Of a stretch of 64,000 nucleotides of DNA, positions 9,137-19,271 are shown piece after piece (within the stretch, counting starts at the first letter, position 1; the number at the start of each line of letters is the position of its first letter). A program made the position numbers and the translations under genes. The notes below the pieces were generated by a model. It made no database searches and was not told the DNA's origin. It worked only from the letters and a program-made list of their open reading frames with translations. This DNA is from Nevskia sp. Its GTDB lineage: Bacteria > Pseudomonadota > Gammaproteobacteria > Nevskiales > Nevskiaceae. The stretch covers positions 1 to 64,000 of the forward strand of contig JADGHB010000004.1 in NCBI GenBank assembly GCA_019689635.1. The letters run 5' to 3'.

Positions 9137-9463
9137 ATGCCTTTTTACGAATACGTCTGCGGCCGTTGTGGCGCGGAGGCGGAGATTCTGCAGAGGATTT
9201 CCGATCCGCCGGCCACCGAGTGCCCGAGCTGCCACGCGCCGAGCCTGGTGAAACGCGTCTCCGCGGCCGGCTTCCGCCTCAAGGGCGGCGGCTGGTACGA
9301 GACCGATTTCAAGTCCAATGGTAAACGCAACCTCGCCGGAGATTCCGAGCCGGCGGGCGGGGCCAAAGACGAGGGCAAGGGCGAGGCCAAGGGACACGGC
9401 TGTGCGGCCGGCGCCTGCGGTTGCGCGACCCAGAGCAGCGAGAAATCGGCAGCCCCGGCATGA
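9137..9463 (+). CDS. FmdB-family zinc ribbon protein
   Basis: 108 residues beginning MPFYEYVCGRCG, the hallmark of the FmdB regulatory-protein family. Two CxxC pairs (CGRC at residues 8-11 and CPSC about 25 residues later) form the zinc ribbon. A glycine/lysine-rich linker follows, and the tail is Cys-rich (GHGCAAGACGCA). The family's biochemical role is not firmly known. It overlaps the next gene by ATGA (9460-9463), so the two are probably co-translated. Confidence 0.88.
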   Translation: MPFYEYVCGRCGAEAEILQRISDPPATECPSCHAPSLVKRVSAAGFRLKGGGWYETDFKSNGKRNLAGDSEPAGGAKDEGKGEAKGHGCAAGACGCATQSSEKSAAPA

Positions 9464-10089
9464 TCCGCAAGTGGATCTTCGCCGGGCTGATGGTGTGGAT
9501 TCCGCTCGGCGCGACCTTGCTGGTCATCCGTTTCGTTCTCAATCTGCTCGACACCAGCCTGCTGCTGATCCCGGAATCGCTGCGTCCGCACATCCCGGGA
9601 CTCGGTGTCGTGCTCAGCATCGCCCTGGTGATCGGCACGGGCGCGCTGGCCGCCAATTATCTGGGCGGTCAGTTCCTGGCCTGGATCGAGAGCCTGGTCG
9701 ATCGCATCCCGCTGGTGCGATCGCTCTACGGCGGCACCAAGAAGCTCGCCGAGTCGCTGTTTTCCGAGAATTCGAGCTCCTTCCGCAAGGTCGTGCTGGT
9801 GGAATGGCCGCGCGCCGGAATGTGGTCGGTGGGCTTCCAGGCCGGTGACCCCTTGCCGGAAGCGCACCAGCGCAGCGGGCGCGAGATGGTGACGGTCTTC
9901 ATTCCGACCACGCCCAACCCGACTTCGGGTTTCATCATGCAAGCGCCCAAGGACGAGGTGATCGTGCTGGACATGAGCGTCGAGGAAGGCATGCGCTACA
10001 TCATCTCGCTGGGCATGGTTAGTCCCGGCCGCGTTGCGCCGGACAAGGCGAACCAAGCCCGCGCGCCGCTGCCACGCGCCTCGGGCTGA
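9460..10089 (+). CDS. DUF502 family membrane protein
   Basis: 209 residues. The start overlaps the fmdB stop (ATGA). Two N-terminal hydrophobic helices (MVWIPLGATLLVIRFVLN and GLGVVLSIALVIGTGALA) precede a conserved soluble part with IPLVRSLYGGTKKL, VEWPRAGMWSVGF and PTTPNPTSGF, all characteristic of DUF502. Function is unknown. FmdB and DUF502 genes commonly sit directly before aspS in proteobacteria, as here. Confidence 0.9.
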   Translation: MIRKWIFAGLMVWIPLGATLLVIRFVLNLLDTSLLLIPESLRPHIPGLGVVLSIALVIGTGALAANYLGGQFLAWIESLVDRIPLVRSLYGGTKKLAESLFSENSSSFRKVVLVEWPRAGMWSVGFQAGDPLPEAHQRSGREMVTVFIPTTPNPTSGFIMQAPKDEVIVLDMSVEEGMRYIISLGMVSPGRVAPDKANQARAPLPRASG

Positions 10090-10158
10090 CGCGCCGCCCT
10101 GGTGCGGCAGGCGTGGCGCACGCTCCTGCTACAATCGTCTTTTCCGTTTTTCCCTGAC

Positions 10159-11967
10159 ATGCGTACACATTACTGCGGCCAGGTCGGCGAGACGCTGGCC
10201 GGTCAAACGGTCTGCGTCTGCGGCTGGGTACATCGGCGTCGCGACCACGGCGGCGTGATCTTCATCGACCTGCGCGACCGCGAAGGCTTGCTGCAAGTGG
10301 TGTTCGATCCGGAAAACCCCGAGGTGTTCGCCCAGGCCGAACGCCTGCGCAGCGAATTCGTGGTGCGGATCGAGGGCCGGGTGCGGCTGCGGCCCCCGGG
10401 CACCGAGAACCCGGCGCTGTCCACCGGCAAGGTCGAGTTGCTGGCGCGATCGCTGAGCCTGATCAACCGTTCCGAGACACCGCCGTTCTCGTTGGACGAC
10501 GACACGGTGGGCGAGGAGACGCGGCTCAAGTACCGCTACCTCGATCTGCGCCGGCCGCCGATGCAGAAGAACCTGCGGCTGCGTCACGACGTCATCCGCC
10601 GCATCCGCGCCTACATGGACGCGCAGGGCTTCGTCGAGGTGGAGACTCCGATCCTGACCCGCGCCACGCCGGAAGGCGCGCGCGACTATCTGGTGCCGAG
10701 CCGCACGCATCCCGGCCGTTTCTTCGCCTTGCCGCAGTCGCCGCAGTTGTTCAAGCAGCTACTGATGGTCGGCGGCCTGGATCGCTATTACCAGATCGCG
10801 CGCTGCTTCCGCGACGAGGACCTGCGCGCCGACCGCCAGCCGGAATTCACCCAGCTCGACGTGGAGACCTCGTTCCTGTCCATGGACGAGATCATGGCGC
10901 TGATCGAGCCGCTGGTGGTCGGCTTGTTCCGGGACGTGCTGGACGTGGATCTGGGCAAGCTGCCGCGCCTTTCCTACGCCGAGGCCATGCGCCGTTACGG
11001 TTCCGACAAACCGGATCTGCGCAATCCGCTGGAACTGGTCGAGATCAAGGACCTGGTGGCCGATAGCGAGTTCAAGGTTTTCGCCGGACCAGCGCGCGAT
11101 CCCGGCGCTCGGGTCGCCGCCCTGCGCGTGCCCGGCGGGCGGGAGCGGCTTTCCCGCGGGGCGATCGACGGCCACACCGAGTTCGTCAAGCAGTTCGGCG
11201 CCAAGGGTCTGGCTTACCTCGTCGTCAATGACAAGTCCCGCGGCCGCGAGGGCCTGCAGTCGCCGATCGTCAAGAATCTGTCGGACGCGGCGCTGGCCGG
11301 TATCCTGGAGCGCACCGCGGCCGAAAACGGCGACGTGATTTTCTTCGGCGCCGACAAGTTCAAGATCGTGTGCGACGCCCTGGGCGCTTTGCGCCTGCGG
11401 CTGGGCCAGGACTTGGGACTGCTGCAAAGCGCCTGGAAGGCGCTGTGGGTGGTGGACTGGCCGATGTTCGAGTGGGACGAGCAGCAACGACGCTGGCTGG
11501 CCTTGCATCATCCCTTCACGGCACCCAAGGTGCTCGACGCGAAAGCTTTGGAGAACGATCCGGGCAGCGCGCTGTCCCAGGGCTATGACCTGGTGCTCAA
11601 CGGCGTGGAGATCGGCGGCGGTTCGGTACGTATCCACCAGGCTGAACTCCAGTCCACGGTCTTCGGGCTGCTCGGCATCGGCGAGGACGAGGCGCGGGAG
11701 AAATTCGGTTTCCTGCTGGAGGCGCTGCGCTACGGCGCGCCGCCGCACGGCGGCATCGCGCTGGGCCTCGACCGCCTGGTCATGCTGATGGCCGGCGCCG
11801 GTTCGATCCGCGAAGTGATCGCCTTCCCCAAGACTCAAACCGCCCACGATCCGCTGACCGGCGCGCCGGGCACGGTGGATCCGCAGCAGTTGCGGGAACT
11901 GTCGATCCGCTCGACGGTCGCCACACCGACCAGCTCCGCCAAGCCGCTCCACCCCGACAAGGCCTAG
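10159..11967 (+). CDS. aspS: Aspartyl-tRNA synthetase
   Basis: 602 residues, starting [15 protein letters not shown]. The N-terminal OB-fold anticodon-binding domain ([17 protein letters not shown]) is followed by the class II catalytic core. Motif 2 is seen in [19 protein letters not shown] and motif 3 in [14 protein letters not shown]. The bacterial GAD insertion lies between about residues 290 and 420, and HHPFTAPK is present. It charges tRNA-Asp; whether it also charges tRNA-Asn cannot be judged safely by eye. The length is normal for the bacterial type. Confidence 0.97.
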   Translation: MRTHYCGQVGETLAGQTVCVCGWVHRRRDHGGVIFIDLRDREGLLQVVFDPENPEVFAQAERLRSEFVVRIEGRVRLRPPGTENPALSTGKVELLARSLSLINRSETPPFSLDDDTVGEETRLKYRYLDLRRPPMQKNLRLRHDVIRRIRAYMDAQGFVEVETPILTRATPEGARDYLVPSRTHPGRFFALPQSPQLFKQLLMVGGLDRYYQIARCFRDEDLRADRQPEFTQLDVETSFLSMDEIMALIEPLVVGLFRDVLDVDLGKLPRLSYAEAMRRYGSDKPDLRNPLELVEIKDLVADSEFKVFAGPARDPGARVAALRVPGGRERLSRGAIDGHTEFVKQFGAKGLAYLVVNDKSRGREGLQSPIVKNLSDAALAGILERTAAENGDVIFFGADKFKIVCDALGALRLRLGQDLGLLQSAWKALWVVDWPMFEWDEQQRRWLALHHPFTAPKVLDAKALENDPGSALSQGYDLVLNGVEIGGGSVRIHQAELQSTVFGLLGIGEDEAREKFGFLLEALRYGAPPHGGIALGLDRLVMLMAGAGSIREVIAFPKTQTAHDPLTGAPGTVDPQQLRELSIRSTVATPTSSAKPLHPDKA

Positions 11968-11971
11968 CCTG

Positions 11972-13294
11972 ATGCCGCCTCGCCGACCATTCATCGTCAT
12001 TTCCGTTGTGCTGCTCGCTCTGGCGCTGGGCGCTTGCAGCGGGACGGTGGGGACCGGCAGCGGCCCCCAGCGCCTGGAAATCGTCCAGTCCACGGGCGCG
12101 CCGGCCAGTTCGATCGTCGCTTACCAGTGCCTGCGCAGTTCGCTCGCGGCGGTGCTGCATTTCAGCGACGGTTCGGCCGGCAATTTCACCAATCGCGTGG
12201 TCTGGAGCAGTTCCGATCCCGGCACGGTGCGCATCGCCAACAGGAACGAGGAGCCCATCCCCGGCACGCTCGACGGGTTCTATGCGCCGGGGACGCTGAC
12301 CCCGGTGGCCACCGGCAGCGCCGTGATCACCGCGGAGTATCAGGGACTCACCGCGCAGGTGCAGGTCAGCGTGCATCCGCTTGCTGCGCTGACCATCAAG
12401 CAGATCGTTCAGGGCAACGCGGTGGTCCCCGCCAATGGCGCGTTCACCCTGGGCGTGGGCACCCGGCAAGCGCTGCAACTGACGGCCCTGCTCGACAATG
12501 TCGAGACCGACATCACCAAGCTGGCCACCTGGTCGTTCGAGGTGCCCAACGACGGCGAAGCCTCCATCGATACCACGACCGCGACCGTGACCGCCAACGG
12601 CGCCGGCGGCCCGATGCAATTGAATGCGGGATTCGACGCCTGTCCGGATCCCCGCTTCCGGGCCAGTGTGCAACTCAGCGTCGCCGACATCCGCGGCATC
12701 AGCATCCAGCCGGAGTTCGCCGGCAATCCGCCGCTCATCGTCGGCAACAGCGAGAAGTTCAACGTCTTGGCGGATCTCGGCAACGGCCTGACCCAGGACC
12801 TGAGCGACCAGCCAGGCACCCAGCTCAGCTCCTCCGAGCCCACGCTGCTGCAATTCGGGGCGAGCGGGCAGGGCAACATCGCCTATGCCCTGAATCCCGG
12901 CGGCCCCATCGAGATCTTCGCCAGCTTCACCGGCAATGGCATCCGCTACGACGCGACCTCGCTCGTGGCCAGCACCATTTCCGCGACGCTCGACACGATC
13001 CGCGTCAGCCCGACGAGCGCGGAGGTCACCGCGGGCAGCCTCACGCCGGTGCAGTTCCGGGCCTACGGCAGCTACAACAGCGGCGGCCTGACGCAGGAGA
13101 TCACCCGCCAGGTCACCTGGTCGTCCAGCGACTCCAGCACGGCCACCATCAGCAATAGCGCTCAGACCGCCGGCCAGGCCCTCGGTTTGGCCGCCACGAG
13201 CCACGGCGACCGCGTGGTGACCATCACCGCCAACGACAACAACGCGATCATCGATGGCACGGATCAGGCGCTGCTCACGGTGCACGAACCCTGA
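11972..13294 (+). CDS. Lipoprotein with bacterial Ig-like (Big2-type) repeats
   Basis: 440 residues. A lipoprotein signal peptide ends at LALGAC, with Cys 22 as the likely lipidation site. The rest looks like tandem immunoglobulin-like repeats: pairs of VVWSSSDPGTVRIAN / VTWSSSDSSTATISN and GSAVITAEYQG / RVVTITAND are typical of Big2 domains. It starts four bases after aspS and shares its orientation. I do not recognise a specific function; surface adhesion or a structural role is likely. Confidence 0.75.
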   Translation: MPPRRPFIVISVVLLALALGACSGTVGTGSGPQRLEIVQSTGAPASSIVAYQCLRSSLAAVLHFSDGSAGNFTNRVVWSSSDPGTVRIANRNEEPIPGTLDGFYAPGTLTPVATGSAVITAEYQGLTAQVQVSVHPLAALTIKQIVQGNAVVPANGAFTLGVGTRQALQLTALLDNVETDITKLATWSFEVPNDGEASIDTTTATVTANGAGGPMQLNAGFDACPDPRFRASVQLSVADIRGISIQPEFAGNPPLIVGNSEKFNVLADLGNGLTQDLSDQPGTQLSSSEPTLLQFGASGQGNIAYALNPGGPIEIFASFTGNGIRYDATSLVASTISATLDTIRVSPTSAEVTAGSLTPVQFRAYGSYNSGGLTQEITRQVTWSSSDSSTATISNSAQTAGQALGLAATSHGDRVVTITANDNNAIIDGTDQALLTVHEP

Positions 13295-13373
13295 AGGCCG
13301 CCGGGTTTCGGGGAGAGCGTCTGGTAAAATCGCCGCAGGCATGCCTTGGCCGATGCTGCCGGTGAGGTGAGCG

Positions 13374-14471
13374 ATGTCCGCCGCCCTGAAGATCGATCGT
13401 TTCAATCTGCTGCCCGACGACGAGTGCGAGGCGCGCATCGTGGCCGCCAAGCGGCTGCTGGGCCGTCGGCTGGTCATCCTCGGCCACCACTACCAGCGTG
13501 ATGAAGTGTTCAGACACGCCGATTTCACCGGGGATTCGCTCAAACTCTCGCAGCTCGCGGCGCAGACCGATGCCGAGTTCATCGTGTTCTGCGGCGTGCA
13601 TTTCATGGCCGAAGTCGCCGACATCGTCACCGGCGGTCGGCGCACGGTGATCCTGCCCGATCTCGCCGCCGGCTGCTCCATGGCCGACATGGCGGATCTC
13701 GCAAAGGTGAGAAAGTGCTGGAAAGAACTCTCGGAAGTCATCGATCCCGATGAGCAAGTCACTCCAGTCACTTATATCAATTCGGCAGCGGACCTGAAGG
13801 CGTTCTGCGGCGAGCACGGCGGCATCGTGTGCACCAGCTCCAACGCTCGCGCCGTACTCGAATGGGCCTATGGCCGCCGCGAGAAGGTTTTGTTCTTCCC
13901 CGATCAGCACCTGGGCCGCAACACCGCCTATCGCATGGGCATCCCGCTGGAACACATGGCGCTGTGGGACTTCACCAAACCCATGGGCGGGCTCACGCCC
14001 GAGCGGATCCGGCAGGCGAAGATCATCCTGTGGAAGGGGTTCTGCTCGGTGCACCAGATGTTCCACCCCCAGCACATCCACAAGTTCCGTCGCGAGCACC
14101 CGCAGGGCAAGGTGATTTCCCACCCCGAAAACGATTTCGAGGTCTGTCAGCTGTCCGACTACGTGGGCTCCACGGAATACATCCTGCGCACCGTGCGCGC
14201 CTCCGAGTCCGGCACGCACTGGCTGGTGGGCACCGAGCTGAACCTGGTCAACCGCCTCAAGGCCGAGATGGCGCCCAAGGGCGTGACCGTGCAGTTCATG
14301 TCGCCGATGGTGTGTATGTGCTCCACCATGTTCCGCACCGACCCGCAGCACCTGGCCTGGACGCTGGACAATCTGGTGGCAAACCAGGTGGTGAACCAGA
14401 TCCGCGTGCCGGAAGCGGTCGCCGTGCCCGCGCGCCGGGCGCTGGACCGCATGCTGGAAGTGGTCGATTGA
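13374..14471 (+). CDS. nadA: Quinolinate synthase
   Basis: 365 residues. It condenses iminoaspartate with dihydroxyacetone phosphate to quinolinate for NAD synthesis and uses a [4Fe-4S] cluster. Visible family motifs include ILGHHYQRDEV, FTGDSLKLSQLAA, VFCGVHFMAE (first cluster Cys), IVCTSSNAR, LFFPDQHLGRNTA, HPEC-type HPENDFEVC, and MCSTMFRTDPQHL near the C-terminus. Length and order match the long bacterial NadA type. The neighbouring glyA starts 41 bases downstream. Confidence 0.96.
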   Translation: MSAALKIDRFNLLPDDECEARIVAAKRLLGRRLVILGHHYQRDEVFRHADFTGDSLKLSQLAAQTDAEFIVFCGVHFMAEVADIVTGGRRTVILPDLAAGCSMADMADLAKVRKCWKELSEVIDPDEQVTPVTYINSAADLKAFCGEHGGIVCTSSNARAVLEWAYGRREKVLFFPDQHLGRNTAYRMGIPLEHMALWDFTKPMGGLTPERIRQAKIILWKGFCSVHQMFHPQHIHKFRREHPQGKVISHPENDFEVCQLSDYVGSTEYILRTVRASESGTHWLVGTELNLVNRLKAEMAPKGVTVQFMSPMVCMCSTMFRTDPQHLAWTLDNLVANQVVNQIRVPEAVAVPARRALDRMLEVVD

Positions 14472-14512
14472 CCTTCGGCGCCCCCGGCCGATAACCAACG
14501 GAGCTTCGTACT

Positions 14513-15799
14513 GTGTGGACCGACGCCAAAACGCTCGCCCAGGCCGATCCCGAGCTGTTCCACGCGATCGAGGCGGAGGCGGCGCGCCAGGAGGCGCACA
14601 TCGAGCTGATCGCTTCGGAGAATTACGCCAGCCCTGCGGTGATGGAGGCCCAGGGGAGCGTGCTGACCAACAAGTACGCCGAAGGCTATCCCGGCAAGCG
14701 CTACTACGGCGGCTGCGAATACGTCGATGTGGCCGAGCAGCTCGCCATCGAGCGCGCCAGGCAACTCTTTGGCTGCGACTACGCCAACGTGCAGCCGCAT
14801 TCCGGCGCCCAGGCCAACGCTGCGGTGTTCGCGGCGCTGGTGCAGCCCGGCGACACGATCATGGGCATGAACCTCGCCCATGGCGGCCATCTCACGCATG
14901 GCCATCCGGCGAACTTCTCCGGCAAGAACTACCGGGTCGTGGCCTACGGTCTGGATCCGGCGACCGGGCTGATCGACTACGACGCGATGGAACGCCTCGC
15001 CTTGGAGCACAAGCCGAAAATGCTGATCGGCGGCTTCTCCGCCTATTCGCGGGTCAAGGACTGGGCGCGCATGCGCGCCATCGCCGACCGGATCGGCGCC
15101 TGGTTTTGGGTGGACATGGCGCACGTCGCCGGGCTGGTCGCGGCGGGCCTGTATCCCAGCCCGCTGCCCCACGCGCACGTCGTCACCACCACCACGCACA
15201 AGACCCTGCGCGGTCCGCGCGGCGGCCTCATCCTGTCCCAGGGTCAGAGCGAGGAGTTCTACCGCAAGCTGAACTCCGCCGTCTTCCCCGGCATCCAGGG
15301 CGGGCCGCTGATGCATGTGATCGCGGCCAAGGCGGTGGCGCTGCGCGAGGCGCTGCAGCCGGAGTTCAAGGCCTACCAGCAGCAGGTGATCGCCAACGCG
15401 CGGGCCATGGCCAAGGTCTTTCTCGACCGCGGTTACGCCGTGGTTTCCGGCGGGACCGACAACCACCTGTTCCTGCTCGACCTGCGCTCGCGCAACGTGA
15501 CCGGCAAGGACGCCGAAGCCGCGCTGGGCCGGGCGCACATCACCGTCAACAAGAATGCGGTGCCCGACGATCCGCGCCCGCCCATGGTGACTTCCGGCCT
15601 GCGCATCGGCAGCCCGGCCAGCACCACCCGCGGTTTCAAGGAGCGCGAGATGGCCGAGATCGCGGGCTGGATCGCCGACGTCGTCGACGCCCTGGCCGTG
15701 GGGCACGAACTCGATGCCGTGATCGCGCGCGTGCGCGGCCAGGTCGAGGCCTTGTGCGCCCGATACCCCGTGTACGGCGCACGCAAGCGCGCCGCGTGA
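14513..15799 (+). CDS. glyA: Serine hydroxymethyltransferase
   Basis: 428 residues from a GTG start ([15 protein letters not shown]). This PLP enzyme interconverts serine and glycine with tetrahydrofolate. Diagnostic motifs are [36 protein letters not shown], and the PLP-lysine block [16 protein letters not shown]. Length is exactly that of bacterial GlyA. The first gene of the nrdR-rib chain begins 72 bases downstream, as in many gammaproteobacteria. Confidence 0.97.
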   Translation: MWTDAKTLAQADPELFHAIEAEAARQEAHIELIASENYASPAVMEAQGSVLTNKYAEGYPGKRYYGGCEYVDVAEQLAIERARQLFGCDYANVQPHSGAQANAAVFAALVQPGDTIMGMNLAHGGHLTHGHPANFSGKNYRVVAYGLDPATGLIDYDAMERLALEHKPKMLIGGFSAYSRVKDWARMRAIADRIGAWFWVDMAHVAGLVAAGLYPSPLPHAHVVTTTTHKTLRGPRGGLILSQGQSEEFYRKLNSAVFPGIQGGPLMHVIAAKAVALREALQPEFKAYQQQVIANARAMAKVFLDRGYAVVSGGTDNHLFLLDLRSRNVTGKDAEAALGRAHITVNKNAVPDDPRPPMVTSGLRIGSPASTTRGFKEREMAEIAGWIADVVDALAVGHELDAVIARVRGQVEALCARYPVYGARKRAA

Positions 15800-15871
15800 A
15801 CCGTGAGACGCCGGCCCGGCCGTGACGCGTTTCATTCCTCGTCGGTCGCCTTCCGGTGGCGGGTCTGAGCG

Positions 15872-16405
15872 ATGCAGTGTCCTTTCTGCAAAGCGTCCGA
15901 CACGCGCGTGATCGATTCGCGGCTGTACGAAGAGGGCACCCAGGTGCGGCGTCGCCGCGAGTGTCCGCAGTGCGGGAACCGCTTCACCACCTTCGAACGC
16001 GCGCAGCTTTCGCTGCCGCTGGTCCTCAAGAGCAGCGGCAAGCCGGAGCCCTTCGACGAGGACAAGCTGCGCCGCGGCATGGCGGCGGCGTTGTACAAGC
16101 GGCCGGTGCCGCAGGAAGCGCTGGATCACGCGATCGAGAACGTCCTGCGCAAGCTGCGCGCCAGCGGCGAGCGCGAAGTGCCTTCGCGCCGCATCGGCGA
16201 ATGGGTGATGGACGAACTGCGCGATCTCGATCACGTCGCTTATGTGCGCTTCGCGTCCATTTACCGCAGTTTCCAGGACGTCAACGCCTTCCGCGAGGAG
16301 ATCGAACGCCTGGAGCGCCTGCCGTCCGCCGAGCTGCGCCGCAGCCAGCTGCCCTTGATCGAAGCGGCCGAAGAAAAACCCGCGCCCGCGCATGGCAAGC
16401 GTTGA
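15872..16405 (+). CDS. nrdR: Transcriptional repressor NrdR
   Basis: 177 residues with the standard N-terminal zinc ribbon ([16 protein letters not shown], then [12 protein letters not shown]) followed by an ATP-cone domain ([17 protein letters not shown]). It senses ATP/dATP and represses ribonucleotide reductase genes. The C-terminus is somewhat longer than the typical 150-160 residues. It overlaps ribD by 14 bases, so the two are probably coupled. This is the conserved nrdR-ribD junction. Confidence 0.96.
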   Translation: MQCPFCKASDTRVIDSRLYEEGTQVRRRRECPQCGNRFTTFERAQLSLPLVLKSSGKPEPFDEDKLRRGMAAALYKRPVPQEALDHAIENVLRKLRASGEREVPSRRIGEWVMDELRDLDHVAYVRFASIYRSFQDVNAFREEIERLERLPSAELRRSQLPLIEAAEEKPAPAHGKR

Positions 16406-17498
16406 ATCCGCCGCCGACGCGCTGATGGCGCGCGCGCTGGCGCTGGCCGCGCGCGGCCGCATGAGCACGCATCCCAATCCGCGGGTGGGCTGTCTCGTGG
16501 TGCGCGATGGCGAGATCGTGGGCGAGGCTTACCACGTGCGCGCCGGAGAGCCACACGCCGAAGTGCTGGCTCTGCGCGCGGCGGGCGCGCGCGCGCGGGG
16601 CGCCGAGGTCTTCGTCACGCTCGAGCCCTGCGCCCACCATGGCCGCACGCCGCCCTGCGTGGACGCGCTGCTCGCCGCCGGCGTCAAGCGCGTGTGGGCG
16701 GCGCTGGAAGATCCCGATCCGCGCGTGTCCGGCCGGGGCCTGGCGCGGCTGCGCGAGGCCGGCGTGGAGGTGCGAGTGGGCGTGGGGCGCGCAGCGGCGG
16801 AAGCGGAGAATCGCGGATTCCTCTCGCGTCATCGAAAACAGCGGCCGTGGTTCACGCTCAAGCTCGCCGCCAGCCTCGACGGCCGCACGGCGATGGCTTC
16901 CGGCGAGAGCCGCTGGATCACCGGCGAGTCGGCGCGGCGCGACGTGCATCGTCGGCGCGCCGAGGCCGGCGCCGTGCTGACCAGTGCCGCCACCGTGCTG
17001 GCCGACGATCCGCGGCTCGATGTCCGTGAGCTCGAAACGGGCGACCGGGCGGCCGTGCGCCAGCCGGATCGCATCGTGCTGGCCGGCCGCCAGCGACTGC
17101 CGCCGAACGCCAGAGTCTGGGCTCCCGGCGCGCGCCGATTGCTATTGACCGCCGCCGCGCAAGACGTTCCGGAGGGGGTCGAAGTGCTGTCGCTGCCGGC
17201 GGACGACGCAGGCCACGTCGAGCTCGCCGCCGTCGCGCGGGCGCTGGCGCAACGGGAGGTCAACGAAGTGTTGATCGAATGCGGGCCGCGCCTGGCCGGC
17301 GTCTGGCTGAGAAGCGGTCTGGTCGACGAGTGGCTGCTGTATCTCGCCCCAATGCTGCTGGGGCACGAGGCGCGGCCGCTCGCGCTGCTGCCCGGGATCG
17401 TCACGCTGGAACAGGCTTTGCGCTTCCGTCTTTCGGAGGTGACGACCTTGGGCGAGGATCTGCGCCTGACGCTACATCCCGAGTCCCGGAGGACGTGA
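16392..17498 (+). CDS. ribD: Riboflavin biosynthesis deaminase/reductase RibD
   Basis: 368 residues and two domains. The N-terminal deaminase has the zinc signature PHAEVLALR ... [12 protein letters not shown]. The C-terminal reductase begins near [14 protein letters not shown] and GESRWITG. Together they convert the GTP-derived pyrimidine to 5-amino-6-ribitylaminouracil 5-phosphate. It overlaps nrdR upstream and shares one base with ribE downstream (TGATG). All genes for the late riboflavin steps follow in order. Confidence 0.96.
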   Translation: MASVESAADALMARALALAARGRMSTHPNPRVGCLVVRDGEIVGEAYHVRAGEPHAEVLALRAAGARARGAEVFVTLEPCAHHGRTPPCVDALLAAGVKRVWAALEDPDPRVSGRGLARLREAGVEVRVGVGRAAAEAENRGFLSRHRKQRPWFTLKLAASLDGRTAMASGESRWITGESARRDVHRRRAEAGAVLTSAATVLADDPRLDVRELETGDRAAVRQPDRIVLAGRQRLPPNARVWAPGARRLLLTAAAQDVPEGVEVLSLPADDAGHVELAAVARALAQREVNEVLIECGPRLAGVWLRSGLVDEWLLYLAPMLLGHEARPLALLPGIVTLEQALRFRLSEVTTLGEDLRLTLHPESRRT

Positions 17499-18103
17499 TG
17501 TTCACCGGCATCGTCGGCGACGTCGGCCGGATCACGAGCGTGCGCAAACACGGCAGCGACCGCCGCATCGTGGTCGCATGCCAGGGCGACTATCTCGAAG
17601 GCCTCGCCCGTGGCGACAGCGTGGCGGTTGCCGGCGTCTGCCTGACCGCGGTGGCGCTCGGCCGGCGAAGCTTCGCCGCCGACGTATCGGCAGAGACGCT
17701 GGCGCTGACCACGGCCGGCGCGTGGCGGGCCGGTACGGAAGTGAACCTGGAGCGCGCCCTGACCCCGACCACCCCGCTGGGCGGACATCTGATGTCCGGT
17801 CACGTGGACGGCGTGGGCGAACTGGTGGCGCGCCGACGGGAAGCGCGTTCCTGGCGGCTCAGCTTTTCCGTGCCGGCGCGGCTGGCGCGTTACATCGCGC
17901 GCAAGGGATCGATCGCGGTGGACGGCGTCAGCCTCACCGTCAACGAAGTCGCGGGACGCCGGTTTGGGGTTAACATCATCCCCCAAACCTGGGAACACAC
18001 CACCCTGGGCCGCCTGGAGCCGGGGGCGAAAGTGAACCTGGAAGTGGATTTGATCGCGCGTTACCTGGAACGTCTGTTCCAAGCACGAGGACAAAAACGA
18101 TGA
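17498..18103 (+). CDS. ribE: Riboflavin synthase, alpha subunit
   Basis: 201 residues starting [12 protein letters not shown]. It has the internal repeat of two lumazine-binding domains, each with a G(D/S)SVAV(A/D)GVxLT signature: GDSVAVAGVCLTAV around residue 41 and GSIAVDGVSLTVNEV around residue 138. LGGHLMSGHVDG separates them. It dismutates two 6,7-dimethyl-8-ribityllumazine molecules to riboflavin. GGAGG at 17487-17491 provides the ribosome site, and the end overlaps ribBA by ATGA. Confidence 0.96.
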   Translation: MFTGIVGDVGRITSVRKHGSDRRIVVACQGDYLEGLARGDSVAVAGVCLTAVALGRRSFAADVSAETLALTTAGAWRAGTEVNLERALTPTTPLGGHLMSGHVDGVGELVARRREARSWRLSFSVPARLARYIARKGSIAVDGVSLTVNEVAGRRFGVNIIPQTWEHTTLGRLEPGAKVNLEVDLIARYLERLFQARGQKR

Positions 18104-19257
18104 ATGGCAAGATCGCAACGCTGGATGCCGCGCGCGAACGCAAGCTCGATTCCATCGAGGACATCGTCGCCGACCTCAAGGCCGGGCGCATGGTGATCAT
18201 GATGGACGACGAGGCGCGCGAGAACGAGGGCGACCTGATCATGGCGGCCGAGAAGGTCACGCCCGAGGCGGTGGCTTTCGTGATCCGCCATTCCAGCGGC
18301 ATCATCTGCCAGCCGATGACGCGCGAGCGTCTGGAGGAACTGCGCCTGCCCTTGATGGTGGCGGAAAACACCGACAGCCACCGCACCGCTTTCACCATCT
18401 CGGTGGATTATCGCCACGGCACGACCACCGGCATCTCGGCGCACGATCGCGCCGCCACCATTCGCGCGCTGGCGGATCCGGCGAGCAAGGCGGAAGATTT
18501 CGCCCGGCCCGGCCACATCTTTCCGCTGCGCTACACCGAGGGCGGGGTGCTCGCGCGCGCCGGTCACACCGAGGCCTCGATCGATCTCGTGCGGCTCGCC
18601 GGCCTGCGTCCCGCGGCGCTGATCTGCGAGGTGGTCAACGACGACGGCAGCATGAAACGCGGCCCGGAGCTCCACGCCTTCGCCCGCGAGCACGGACTCA
18701 AGATCGGCACCATCGCCGACCTGATCCGTTACCGGCTGGCCCACGAGCACAGCGTCGAGCGCGTGGCCGAGCAGAAGGTGCGCACCGAATTCGGCGAATT
18801 CCGCATGGCGGTGTACGAGGACCGCATCGACAAGACCGTGCATCTGGCGCTGGTGCGGGGCGAGATCGATCCTGCCCGGCCGACACTGGTGCGCGTGCAC
18901 GTGCGCAACATGCTGCAGGACGTGCTGGGCGTGCAGCACGAGGACTTTTCCTGGCCGCTGCGCCGTGCCCTGCAGCGCGTGGCGGACGAAGGCGCCGGCG
19001 TGGTGGTGCTGCTGCGCAAGCCGGAGTCGCCGCGCGACCTGGTGCAGCAGATCGCCAGCCTCAACCAGCCGCATTTGTCCTCGCAGCCGCCGGGCGCGCC
19101 GCCGGACGAACGCCAGGTGTTGCGCACTTACGGCGTCGGCGCACAGATCCTGGCCGACCTCGGCGTACGCAAGATGCGCGTGCTCTCCGCGCCCAAGAAA
19201 ATGTACGCTTTGTCGGGCTTCGGCCTGGAAGTGGTCGAGTACGTCCCCTGCGTCTAG
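18100..19257 (+). CDS. ribBA: 3,4-dihydroxy-2-butanone-4-phosphate synthase with degenerate GTP cyclohydrolase II domain
   Basis: 385 residues. The N-terminal RibB domain is intact: MDDEARENEGDLIMAAE, HSSGIICQPMT, HGTTTGISAHDRA and GHTEASIDLVRLAG. The C-terminal domain is RibA-like in length, but the zinc-binding signature of active GTP cyclohydrolase II (CLTGD...RCDCG) is absent. The aligned stretch reads VRVHVRNMLQDVLGVQHED and lacks all three cysteines. The enzyme probably makes only dihydroxybutanone phosphate, and another ribA must exist elsewhere. Such RibB-X fusions are known in gammaproteobacteria. Confidence 0.93.
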   Translation: MNGKIATLDAARERKLDSIEDIVADLKAGRMVIMMDDEARENEGDLIMAAEKVTPEAVAFVIRHSSGIICQPMTRERLEELRLPLMVAENTDSHRTAFTISVDYRHGTTTGISAHDRAATIRALADPASKAEDFARPGHIFPLRYTEGGVLARAGHTEASIDLVRLAGLRPAALICEVVNDDGSMKRGPELHAFAREHGLKIGTIADLIRYRLAHEHSVERVAEQKVRTEFGEFRMAVYEDRIDKTVHLALVRGEIDPARPTLVRVHVRNMLQDVLGVQHEDFSWPLRRALQRVADEGAGVVVLLRKPESPRDLVQQIASLNQPHLSSQPPGAPPDERQVLRTYGVGAQILADLGVRKMRVLSAPKKMYALSGFGLEVVEYVPCV

Positions 19258-19271
19258 CGCTGCCGACCGCC

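Noticed and set aside
14472-14512. Glycine riboswitch before glyA
   Set aside because: Only 41 bases separate nadA and glyA, too short for the tandem or single aptamer.
16300-18100. FMN riboswitch near the rib genes
   Set aside because: The genes overlap head to tail (nrdR-ribD-ribE-ribBA), leaving no leader large enough, and I see no RFN-like element.
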